This document shows positions 46,019 through 53,351 of a stretch of 53,351 nucleotides of DNA, piece by piece. Position 1 is the first letter of the stretch, and every line of letters starts with the position of its first letter. Below the pieces are notes generated by a model that did not search any database, was not told where the DNA came from, and saw only the letters and a list, made by a program, of their open reading frames with translations. This stretch comes from Stieleria tagensis. Its GTDB lineage: Bacteria > Planctomycetota > Planctomycetia > Pirellulales > Pirellulaceae. A program made the translations under genes and the position numbers. Where the stretch lies: assembly GCF_024129865.1 (NCBI RefSeq), contig NZ_JAMYFE010000082.1, positions 1-53,351 on the forward strand, in the 5' to 3' direction.

Positions 46019-49000
46019 ATGAAAAGCCTGCGTCAGTTGCTCCGCCGCCGTTTGCATTCCTCGAGTGCAGACCGTCCCCAGCCGCGTCGAGCCGCGAAAC
46101 GCCACAGCGGCGGCCAGCTGAGAAGACAACTCAATGCCCAAGCACTGGAGCAGCGACAGCTGCTGGCCGGTGACATCGCTGTTGCCCACAACTACTGGAA
46201 CGGTTTCGACGTCAACCAAGACATGCAGATCTCGCCCAGCGACGCGCTGGCCGTGATCAACTACTTGGCAACCAACGCCGCCCAGAACGGCCTTGGCGAA
46301 GGCGTCCAAAGCCGGTTGTCAGCGGAAGCCGAATTGGTGGAAGACTTTACCGGTCGCAAGGTCGACGTCAATGCCGACGGTAGCGTGACGCCTAGTGACG
46401 CACTGAGTGTGATCAATGCGTTGGCACGTGGCGAACAAGCCGGCGAGCTGGTCGAGTACCTGCTGACCGCCCGTGATGCCGACGACAATGAACTAAACGC
46501 GACCAATGGCGTGATCGAAGTCGGTGTCGGCCAGGAGAACTCGTTCTTCTTGGAAGTCGCCTACAACGACCTGCGGGGCTTTGGCGATGACCTAGGCGCG
46601 TTCTCGATCTTCCCAGACCTGGGCGTGACCCAAAGCGGCGTGCTGCGTCCGGTATTGCGTGAGACTCAGCAGGTGATCATCAGCGAAGAAATTCGCGTGT
46701 CGCAATCGGGCTCGTTGACAATCGGACGCGAAGGCACCACCGACACCGTCGAAGTGACTCTGGGTCAAATCCAAGGCGGCTTTGCCAGTGCACTCTCTGA
46801 TGCATTGGTCAGCTTCGGAATGGACGCAAATGATTTCAACATCACCGAACCGCAAGCCCTGAAAGGCGATGACGGTTTGGATCTGGGATTCGAGATCCAC
46901 TACACCGCTGTTGATGCCGGCAACCAAGACATCCCGGACCTGACGTTCACCCCCAACTTTGACAACGCGGTCACGACCACGTTCCGCGAGTTCGCGCCGT
47001 TCTTGGCCGATGGCACGACCCCCAACTCGGATGCCGTGCGATTCAATTTGGACACACGCAGCCGCACGCTGAACGACAACGAACGATTCTACGAATTGCT
47101 TAACCGCGGCACCTACACATTGGCCGATGGCTTCACCGACATCGGTGGCGTCGGCGGTGCATTCCCCAACGGGGTCCGCGACGTCGATGACAATGGCCAG
47201 TTGGTCGAACCCTTTGATGCGTTCCGCATCGAGGTCTACATCGCATCCCCACTGACCAGCCCCTTGGTCGTTGATGTGAATCCGGGTGCAGGCGTTGATC
47301 CGCTGACTCTGTACGGCAGCAACGATGTGGTTCCTGACGATCTGATCCTGATCGATGACGATGCCCGTGTGACCTTCAGCACCGGCGCGGTCTCCAACAC
47401 TCCACCGGTCCTAAGCATCTCTCCGCTGACGAGCACTGCTTCGGAAGATGACGCGGACAGCTCCATCGACCTGCTAGACGGTGCCAGCGATGCCGAGGGC
47501 GACACGCTGTCGGTTGACAGTTTCACCTTCACCGGTGGCGACCAATCCGGTGTCACGCTCAACGGAAACAGTTTGGACCTGAACCCGGCGGCCTACAACG
47601 CGTTGAAAGTCGGCGAATCCGCTGTCATCACCGCCACCTACAAAGTCAGCGATGGCACGGCCACCACTGATCAGTCGATCACGATCACCATCAACGGTGC
47701 CAATGACGCACCGACGGTCAGTGCCGAAATCACTCGCACGGCCAGCGAGAACGCCAGTCAATTCAATGTGGATCTGCTGGAATTCGCCAGCGACCCCGAC
47801 GGCGACACGCTCGATGCCACCTCCATCACGGTGCGTGCCGGCAGCGATGATGATTCCGGCATCACGATCGATGACACCAACAACCAATTGATCGTCGACC
47901 CCAGTGCCTACGCGGCATTGAACGCCGGCGAAAGCGCCACTGTGATTTACGATTTCACGATCTCCGACGGTAACGGCGGCACCGTCGCTCAAGTCGCTAC
48001 GATCACGATCAATGGCGACACCCCCAACCAACCCCCGGTCGTCAGTGGTCCGGTCACGGTTTCGCTGTCCGAAGACGATGCCGACCAGACATTGAACCTG
48101 TTGAACAATGCCAGCGACCCTGACGGGGACACGTTGGAGGTCAGTGGTTTGACCTTGGTCAGTGGCGATGCCAGCGGAATCACGGACAACGGCAACAGTC
48201 TGTCGATCTCGCCAGACGCTTACAACGCCCTGGCATCCGGTGACACCGAAGTCATCACCTATAACTACAACGTGATCGACAACCGCGGCGGCAGCGTCGC
48301 TCAAACGGCCACGATCACCATCGGGGGTGCCAACGATTCGCCCGTCGTCTCTGCGGTCGTGACCGCGACCGTGACCGAAGACGATGCCAGCACGCCGGTC
48401 AACCTGCTCACCGGCGCTTCGGATCCGGACACCGGCGACACGCTTTCGGTTGACAATCTGACACTGGTTTCCGGTGACGCCAGCGGGATCTCTGGATCCG
48501 GTAGCACGCTGACCATCGATCCGTCACAGTACAACGATCTGGCCGCCGGCGACTCGGAAGTCATCGTTTACACCTACGACATCATCGACAACAACGGTGG
48601 CTCGGTTTCCCAATCAGCCACGATCACGATCACCGGCGTCAACGATGCCCCGACCGTGGCCGCTCCGCCAACCGCCACGTTCAGCGAAGACGATGCCAAC
48701 GGCAGCTTGAATCTGTTGGACGGTGCTAGCGATGTGGATACCGGCGACGTCCTGTCAGCTGACAACGTGACCGTCGCATCGGGTGACGCCAGTGGCATCA
48801 CCATCAGCGGCAACTCGCTGGTCGTGAACCCTTCGGCCTACAATAGCTTGGCCGCCGGTGAAACCGAAACCATCGCTTACACCTACAACGTCATCGACGG
48901 TAACGGCGGATCGGTCGCCCAATCGGCAACCATCACGATCAATGGTGCCAACGACGCACCCGTCGTCTCCGGTGCGATCTCGGAAACGTTCAACGAAGAC

Positions 49001-50341
49001 CAGTCGACACAAACCGTGTCTCTGCTGCAGGGTGCATCCGATCCGGACACCACTGACACGCTGGCCGTGGCAAACGTCACCGTCACCGGCGACGACAGTG
49101 GAATCACCCGCTCAGGTGCCACGCTGACGATTGACCCAAGTGCCTACAGCAGTCTGAACTCCGGCGAACAAGCCGTCATCGTGTTCACCTACCAGGTCAC
49201 CGATGGCACCGCCAACGTCAACCAGACCGCGACGGTCACGATCGAAGGCCGTGACGAAGGGTTCCCGGTTGTCTCCGGACCCATCGAAGTCTCGTTTGAC
49301 GAAGACGACGCAAACGGCACGGTCGACCTGTTGGCCGGTGCATCGGATCCCGACGGCGACGCACTGAGCGTCATCAACGCCTCGGTCACCAGCGGTGACG
49401 CCCGCGGTGTCACCATCGATGCCGCCAACAACCGACTGGTGGTCACCCCAAGTGCCTACAACGATTTGGACACCGGTGAAACCGCCGTTGTCGTCGTTTC
49501 CTACCAAATCACCGATGGCACCAACGCCGTGGATCAAACCGCGACCGTGACCATCGTTGGCGAAGACGAACCGATCATTACCGGTTCAACCATCGCCGGC
49601 CAGTTGTTCATCGACCATGTGGAAAACATTGCCGATGTCCTAAACGGTGCGGCCCCCATTCGCAACGGCGTCAAAGACGCTGGCGAAGAAGCTCTAGGCG
49701 GAATCACGGTTCGTCTGCTCGGCGTCACCTCCGCTGGTGAAACCGAAGTCGCAGCAACGGTGACCGATACCGATGGCGTTTACGAATTCACCAATGTCGC
49801 TCCGGGCACTTACTACGTCGAATACGAAGTCCCCGGTTCGGTGGAATACACCGGCAGCCGTCGCGGTCAAGTCGTGGTCGGCAACCAGGGTGGCCAAACC
49901 CTCGAAGGGCCGGATCTGGATGCCATCGCATTGATCGGCGTGCAACACCGATTGGACTTGCTGGCCAAGACCTATCTCGATCAGGGCATCATCGACACCG
50001 GTAACTCGCCACTCATCCTGGGCGGCGGATCCGTCCAACTCGGTGCCGATGGCAGCCAGTCGATGTTCATCGCCGGTGAAGGCTTTGATGCGAAGTTTGC
50101 CGAAGTCGTGTTGAACGACAATCGCGATGCCGCACTGCTGACGATCATTGATTCCAACGATCAAGTCGTCTCGACTCGGCTCTCGGCGGATCAGTTTGTG
50201 GTCACCGGCGACGGCCAAGGACTGCGGTTCTTCGGCGAAACTAGTGACTTCAACTTTGCGGCAACCTCGGACGATTTGGTCCGTGACGAATTCGCCAACT
50301 ACCGCGATGCGATCGACCAAGCATTGGCCAGTGGCGTCTAA
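46019..50341 (+). CDS. Exported protein with N-terminal dockerin, seven cadherin-like repeats and an SdrD-B-like domain
   Basis: About 1440 residues from ATG 46019. The upstream extension of the frame has no support. The basic N-terminus ends in QALEQRQLLAG (about 41-51). A type I dockerin follows directly at about 60-140 (DVNQDMQISPSDALAVINYL, DVNADGSVTPSDALSVINAL), an unusual N-terminal position. A region of about 300 residues comes next, then seven cadherin-like repeats of about 100 residues (about 460-1180), each with a PVVS start, an EDDA turn, an ASDPDGDTL-type calcium site and an ending in ITINGAND. An SdrD-B-like domain follows at about 1185-1290 (NGVKDAGEEALGGITVRLLG, GVYEFTNVAPGTYYVEYE). 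It is probably a surface adhesin or matrix protein that needs calcium. Confidence 0.9.
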   Translation: MKSLRQLLRRRLHSSSADRPQPRRAAKRHSGGQLRRQLNAQALEQRQLLAGDIAVAHNYWNGFDVNQDMQISPSDALAVINYLATNAAQNGLGEGVQSRLSAEAELVEDFTGRKVDVNADGSVTPSDALSVINALARGEQAGELVEYLLTARDADDNELNATNGVIEVGVGQENSFFLEVAYNDLRGFGDDLGAFSIFPDLGVTQSGVLRPVLRETQQVIISEEIRVSQSGSLTIGREGTTDTVEVTLGQIQGGFASALSDALVSFGMDANDFNITEPQALKGDDGLDLGFEIHYTAVDAGNQDIPDLTFTPNFDNAVTTTFREFAPFLADGTTPNSDAVRFNLDTRSRTLNDNERFYELLNRGTYTLADGFTDIGGVGGAFPNGVRDVDDNGQLVEPFDAFRIEVYIASPLTSPLVVDVNPGAGVDPLTLYGSNDVVPDDLILIDDDARVTFSTGAVSNTPPVLSISPLTSTASEDDADSSIDLLDGASDAEGDTLSVDSFTFTGGDQSGVTLNGNSLDLNPAAYNALKVGESAVITATYKVSDGTATTDQSITITINGANDAPTVSAEITRTASENASQFNVDLLEFASDPDGDTLDATSITVRAGSDDDSGITIDDTNNQLIVDPSAYAALNAGESATVIYDFTISDGNGGTVAQVATITINGDTPNQPPVVSGPVTVSLSEDDADQTLNLLNNASDPDGDTLEVSGLTLVSGDASGITDNGNSLSISPDAYNALASGDTEVITYNYNVIDNRGGSVAQTATITIGGANDSPVVSAVVTATVTEDDASTPVNLLTGASDPDTGDTLSVDNLTLVSGDASGISGSGSTLTIDPSQYNDLAAGDSEVIVYTYDIIDNNGGSVSQSATITITGVNDAPTVAAPPTATFSEDDANGSLNLLDGASDVDTGDVLSADNVTVASGDASGITISGNSLVVNPSAYNSLAAGETETIAYTYNVIDGNGGSVAQSATITINGANDAPVVSGAISETFNEDQSTQTVSLLQGASDPDTTDTLAVANVTVTGDDSGITRSGATLTIDPSAYSSLNSGEQAVIVFTYQVTDGTANVNQTATVTIEGRDEGFPVVSGPIEVSFDEDDANGTVDLLAGASDPDGDALSVINASVTSGDARGVTIDAANNRLVVTPSAYNDLDTGETAVVVVSYQITDGTNAVDQTATVTIVGEDEPIITGSTIAGQLFIDHVENIADVLNGAAPIRNGVKDAGEEALGGITVRLLGVTSAGETEVAATVTDTDGVYEFTNVAPGTYYVEYEVPGSVEYTGSRRGQVVVGNQGGQTLEGPDLDAIALIGVQHRLDLLAKTYLDQGIIDTGNSPLILGGGSVQLGADGSQSMFIAGEGFDAKFAEVVLNDNRDAALLTIIDSNDQVVSTRLSADQFVVTGDGQGLRFFGETSDFNFAATSDDLVRDEFANYRDAIDQALASGV

Positions 50342-50387
50342 CCCGGACCCGCTGCGGCTGCGTTGACGCTGGCCATTTGAATCGTTC

Positions 50388-50420
50388 AACCGTCGGTGAC
50401 CTGTCACCGACGGTTTTTTT
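50388..50420 (+). terminator. Rho-independent terminator after the cadherin-repeat gene
   Basis: AACCGTCGGTGAC and GTCACCGACGGTT form a perfect 13-base stem with a two-base loop region and are followed by a run of T residues. It lies 46 bases past the stop codon of the 1440-residue protein, so it ends that transcript. Confidence 0.92.
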
Positions 50421-50450
50421 ATTCCACTGACCCCGGGGCATCCCCAACTC

Positions 50451-50837
50451 GTGCATCGCATCCGCCTTCGTCGCCCCTGGACGCGCACCGTCGGTGACCA
50501 ACCACCGACCGAAAAAATCGACGTGCCGGATGCGGATCCCGCGACGGTCCAAGCGGGCACGAGCGTCTGTTATCGACGCGCATTTAACCGCCCTACCGGG
50601 TTAACCCCCGACACCACGCTGTGGTTGTCGATCGGCATCCCCACCGGCGACAGCCTGCGAGTCAGCCTGAACGGCCACACGATCCAAGCCCTGACCGCCA
50701 TCCAAACTGCCCAGCCCATTCAACTGGACCTGACCGCCAAATTATTGGGCAGCAATGAATTGGTGATCGAACTGGAATCCGAACAAGCGGCCCTGTGCGG
50801 GCTGACCGCTGACGTCGCGCTGTTGATCGAGGACTGA
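50451..50837 (+). CDS. Small beta-sandwich protein (GH2 sugar-binding-like fold)
   Basis: 128 residues from a GTG at 50451. No good ribosome binding site is visible, and the start is uncertain. The opening MHRIRLRRPWTR and the segment LRVSLNGHTIQALT, then LDLTAKLLGSNELVIELE, fit the jelly-roll domain that begins GH2-type proteins, where an NG turn is followed by a 'lxxNELxV' strand. No catalytic domain follows, so this is a stand-alone binding module or a small unknown protein of planctomycetes. No signal peptide is seen. A hairpin at 50490-50509 lies inside the 5' part and echoes the terminator upstream. Confidence 0.6.
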   Translation: MHRIRLRRPWTRTVGDQPPTEKIDVPDADPATVQAGTSVCYRRAFNRPTGLTPDTTLWLSIGIPTGDSLRVSLNGHTIQALTAIQTAQPIQLDLTAKLLGSNELVIELESEQAALCGLTADVALLIED

Positions 50838-50948
50838 CCGATGGGCTGCACACGGCGAGTTGCTCCGGGGCTGAACGACCCGCTACCATGGTTTGATCAA
50901 GAGCGATGACCGCGACCTCGCCGATTTGAATTTGTCAGGAGATCTTCG

Positions 50949-52316
50949 ATGCCGTCCCGTCAGTCGACCGCGAAACGACTGCTCCCGCCCTACGGAAACC
51001 GACTGATGTTGGTCCTGTGGATGGCTCTGATTGGCGTCACCAGTGGTTCCCTGTCAGCTTCGGATCGAGATGAAATCCGTTTCCGCAAACTCCTGCAGGG
51101 GCGTCACGACAACGGCCGAATGATCGCGATGCGTGCGATCGGAACGGATTTCCAAAGCCGCAGCGCGGCGCTGCCGGTGGTCATCGAATCGCTGACCGCA
51201 TTGGTTGATGATCCACGTTTTGCTCGCGCCGAGAAACAGGGACAACCCGTGCTGCCGGATGGGGTTCGCCTGATGATCGAATTCGTCGGCACCATCGACC
51301 GCCCCGATGCGACCGACGCCCTGGTCCGTCTACTGAATTGTCCATTCGATTCGTGGTCGATGGCTGCGGTTCAAACGCTGTGCAAAAACCAACATCACAC
51401 GGCCTTGGACGATGTGATCGCACTGGTCGATTCGGATTACTTTGACCGGAACTACGGGTTCCGATTCGCGCTCGCGCGCGGCTTGATTGAAATGAAACAT
51501 CCCGATGCATGGGAGGCGTTGGCCAAACTGTATGATCGCGTGGAAGGCCAACTCGCTCATCGGTTGCATCAACAGTTTGAAAAAGTCACGGCCGAAGATT
51601 TCAAAGACGATGCGGATCGATTCCAAGCATGGCGAGGACGTGTCGGGCTGTCGATTGCCGAACAGGATGCCGATCCTAGCGAGGTCGTCCAAGCCTCGGC
51701 CACCGACCCGCCACTGCCCCAACGCATGGGTTTGGCACCGTCACAGTCGGCGGCGTCCTACCTGCGTGAGCGCCACCTCAAACCATCGAAATACTATGGG
51801 ATCGATATCTACGCCAAACGACTGTTGTTTGTGATCGACCGCAGCGGCAGCATGAAAACCCCGGTCGGCAACCAGTCCCGATTTGAGCACGCCAAACAAG
51901 AACTTGGCACCGCGATCATGGGTCTGGACGAGTCCTGTGAATTTAGCATTCTGGTGTTCGATAGCGACGTCCGACCCTGGCGCCCGACACTGGTCCAAGC
52001 GACCGAAGAAAACAAACGCAATGCACTGCGTTTCATCGACTATCTCTCAGCCGGCAGCAGCACCAACACCTATGCCGCACTGCGCCAATCGCTGGACTTT
52101 GATGAACAGCTCGAAGCCGTGTTCATGTTGACCGACGGCAAACCCACCTCGGGACAACTCGTTCATCCCTCCGCCATCTTGATCGACATTCTCCGCCGCA
52201 ACGAAAGCCACAATATCACGCTGAACACCATCGCCATCGGCGTCGACCCCTTGATGCAAGGTTTTCTCCGCAAGTTGACCGAACCCAGCGAAGGCGAATA
52301 CCGCGAAGTCAACTAG
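50949..52316 (+). CDS. Exported HEAT/VWA-domain protein
   Basis: 455 residues. ATG 50949 has a strong AGGAGAT (50937-50943). The signal peptide (NRLMLVLWMALIGVTSGSLS) is cleaved near residue 37. Residues about 40-230 are helical HEAT-like repeats (VRLMIEFVGTIDRPDATDAL, FRFALARGLIEMKHPDAW). The C-terminal 180 residues form a von Willebrand A domain with a complete MIDAS: VIDRSGSM (DxSxS at about 297-301), the Thr in SSTNTYAAL, and LTDGKPT (Asp). It binds a divalent cation and probably a protein ligand outside the cytoplasm. No partner is visible here. The next downstream DNA is a repeat array, so the gene appears to be transcribed alone. Confidence 0.9.
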   Translation: MPSRQSTAKRLLPPYGNRLMLVLWMALIGVTSGSLSASDRDEIRFRKLLQGRHDNGRMIAMRAIGTDFQSRSAALPVVIESLTALVDDPRFARAEKQGQPVLPDGVRLMIEFVGTIDRPDATDALVRLLNCPFDSWSMAAVQTLCKNQHHTALDDVIALVDSDYFDRNYGFRFALARGLIEMKHPDAWEALAKLYDRVEGQLAHRLHQQFEKVTAEDFKDDADRFQAWRGRVGLSIAEQDADPSEVVQASATDPPLPQRMGLAPSQSAASYLRERHLKPSKYYGIDIYAKRLLFVIDRSGSMKTPVGNQSRFEHAKQELGTAIMGLDESCEFSILVFDSDVRPWRPTLVQATEENKRNALRFIDYLSAGSSTNTYAALRQSLDFDEQLEAVFMLTDGKPTSGQLVHPSAILIDILRRNESHNITLNTIAIGVDPLMQGFLRKLTEPSEGEYREVN

Positions 52317-53351
52317 CTCAAGGCCTGGGGCTGACCCTACCAGGCTATCGACTCCCGTCGCTCCGCGACTCAATCGCGCGTGTTCCCTAGCCGTCCCCTC
52401 AATCGCGCGTGTTCCTCTGCCGTCCCTCAATCGCGGAGCGATGTCATTCGTTAGCCAGGGGTGAAACCCCTGGATTTAGCACCCCCACCGGCGCAGTCGC
52501 GGAGCGCCGACATTCTCTACCGCCCCTCCGGGGCTTGTTGATGTTCTTTGACGCTCACGGCCTGGGGCTGACGCCACCAGGCTATCGACTCCCGTCGCTC
52601 CGCGACTCAATCAAACGTGTTTGTCAGCCGTCCCTCAATCGCGCGTGTTCCCCAGGCGTCCCCTCAATCGCACGTGTTCCCCAGCCGTCCCCTCAATCGC
52701 GGAGCGATGTCATTCGTTAGCCAGGGGTGAAACCCCTGGATTTAGCAACACCCAACCGCGCAGTCGCGGAGCGACGGCATTCTCTACCGCCCCTCCGGGG
52801 CTTGTTGATGTTCTTTGACGCTCAAGGCCTGGGGCTGACGCCACCAGGCTATCGACTCCCGTCGCTCCGCGACTCAATCGCACGTGTTCCCCAGGCGTCC
52901 CCTCAATCGCGCGTGTTCCTCTGCCGTCCCTCAATCGCGGAGCGATGTCATTCGTTAGCCAGGGGTGAAACCCCTGGATTTAGCACCCCTCAACCGCGCA
53001 GTCGCGGAGCGACGACATTCTCTACCGCCCCTCCGGGGCTCGTTGATGCTCTTTGACGCTCACGGCCTGGGGCTGACGCCACCAGGCTATCGACTCCCGT
53101 CGCTCCGCGACTCAATCACACGTGTTCCCCAGCCGCGACTCAATCACGCGTGTTCCTCTGCCGTCCCCTCAATCACGCGTGTTTCTCAGCCGTCCCTGAA
53201 TCGCGGAGCGATGTCATTCGTTAGCCAGGGGTGAAACCCCTGGATTTAGCAACACCCAACCGCGCAGTCGCGGAGCGACGGCATTCTCTACCGCCCCTCC
53301 GGGGCTCGTTGATGTTCTTTGACGCTCAAGGCCTGGGGCTGACGCCCAATA
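52317..53351. repeat. Higher-order tandem repeat array
   Basis: A long array runs to the edge of the window. Units begin at CCTGGGGCTGAC at 52324, 52561, 52828, 53066 and 53332, so spacings alternate (237, 267, 238, 266 bases) and a 504-base dimer recurs. Each unit holds CTATCGACTCCCGTCGCTCC, a variable number of short (about 27-30 base) sub-repeats with TCAATCGCGCGTGTTCC, a perfect hairpin CCAGGGGT-gaa-ACCCCTGG, and CTCTACCGCCCCTCCGGGGC. Open frames here are by-products of the repeats. It is not a CRISPR array, because spacers and repeats are not distinct. Confidence 0.88.

Noticed and set aside
52360-53200. CRISPR-like appearance of TCAATCGCGCGTGTTCC sub-repeats
   Set aside because: The short repeats vary, intervals are themselves repetitive, no unique spacers exist and no cas gene is near.
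52409-53234. Open frames in the terminal array with repeated Pro/Arg/Ser-rich products
   Set aside because: The products repeat with the array and change with sub-repeat number. Such frames are frequent false calls in repeat DNA.

Overview
The window looks like chromosomal DNA from a planctomycete, most likely a member of the Pirellulaceae (Rhodopirellula-like). This is an inference from several signals. The surface proteins open with a basic N-terminus and an LE-x-RQLLA motif. There are dockerin-bearing giant proteins, a DUF1559 domain fused to a Ser/Thr kinase, ECF sigma factors with unusual partners, a DUF1207 protein, a YHYH protein with an SHD1 domain, and families of short GC-rich dispersed repeats. 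No rRNA, tRNA or CRISPR array was recognised.

Layout. (a) 1-2270: an IS110-family transposase gene with long non-coding flanks. (b) 2271-5856: a four-gene operon-like run on the plus strand: ECF sigma factor, anti-sigma-like membrane protein, small exported protein and YHYH protein. (c) 5857-9210: a RAYT/Y1 transposase surrounded by short repeats built on GGGGACAGACCTCAA, then a DUF1207 protein. (d) 9211-12904: a Gfo/Idh/MocA oxidoreductase, a single-pass membrane protein and a CpsD/ParA-like ATPase. (e) 13004-19822: regulatory genes. A Ser/Thr kinase with an N-terminal zinc-binding anti-sigma motif and a C-terminal DUF1559 domain is divergent from an ECF sigma factor. A lipoprotein, a second ECF sigma factor overlapping a small membrane protein, and a small exported protein follow. 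(f) 20034-23710: a tightly spaced minus-strand pair encoding a CHAT plus transglutaminase-like protein and an alpha/beta hydrolase with a hydrophobic insertion. This pair is the best candidate for an undescribed system, possibly a conflict or cell-death module. (g) 24141-26634: glycyl-tRNA synthetase and a TPR lipoprotein. (h) 27104-50341: three consecutive exported dockerin proteins of 5233, about 877 and about 1440 residues. The first contains a metalloprotease-like domain that seems to have lost its zinc site, the second has an intact HExxH site, and the third carries seven cadherin-like repeats and an SdrD-B-like domain. (i) 50451-52316: a small GH2-like beta-sandwich protein and a HEAT/VWA exported protein. 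(j) 52317-53351: a long tandem array with alternating unit lengths.

How the parts may work together: the sigma factor sets suggest envelope or signal-responsive regulation, because each lies beside a membrane or kinase partner. The dockerin cluster probably builds or decorates the cell surface and depends on cohesin partners encoded elsewhere. The CHAT/transglutaminase/hydrolase pair looks like a self-contained proteolytic-lipolytic effector module. Functions given for these groups are inferred from domain architecture and gene order only.
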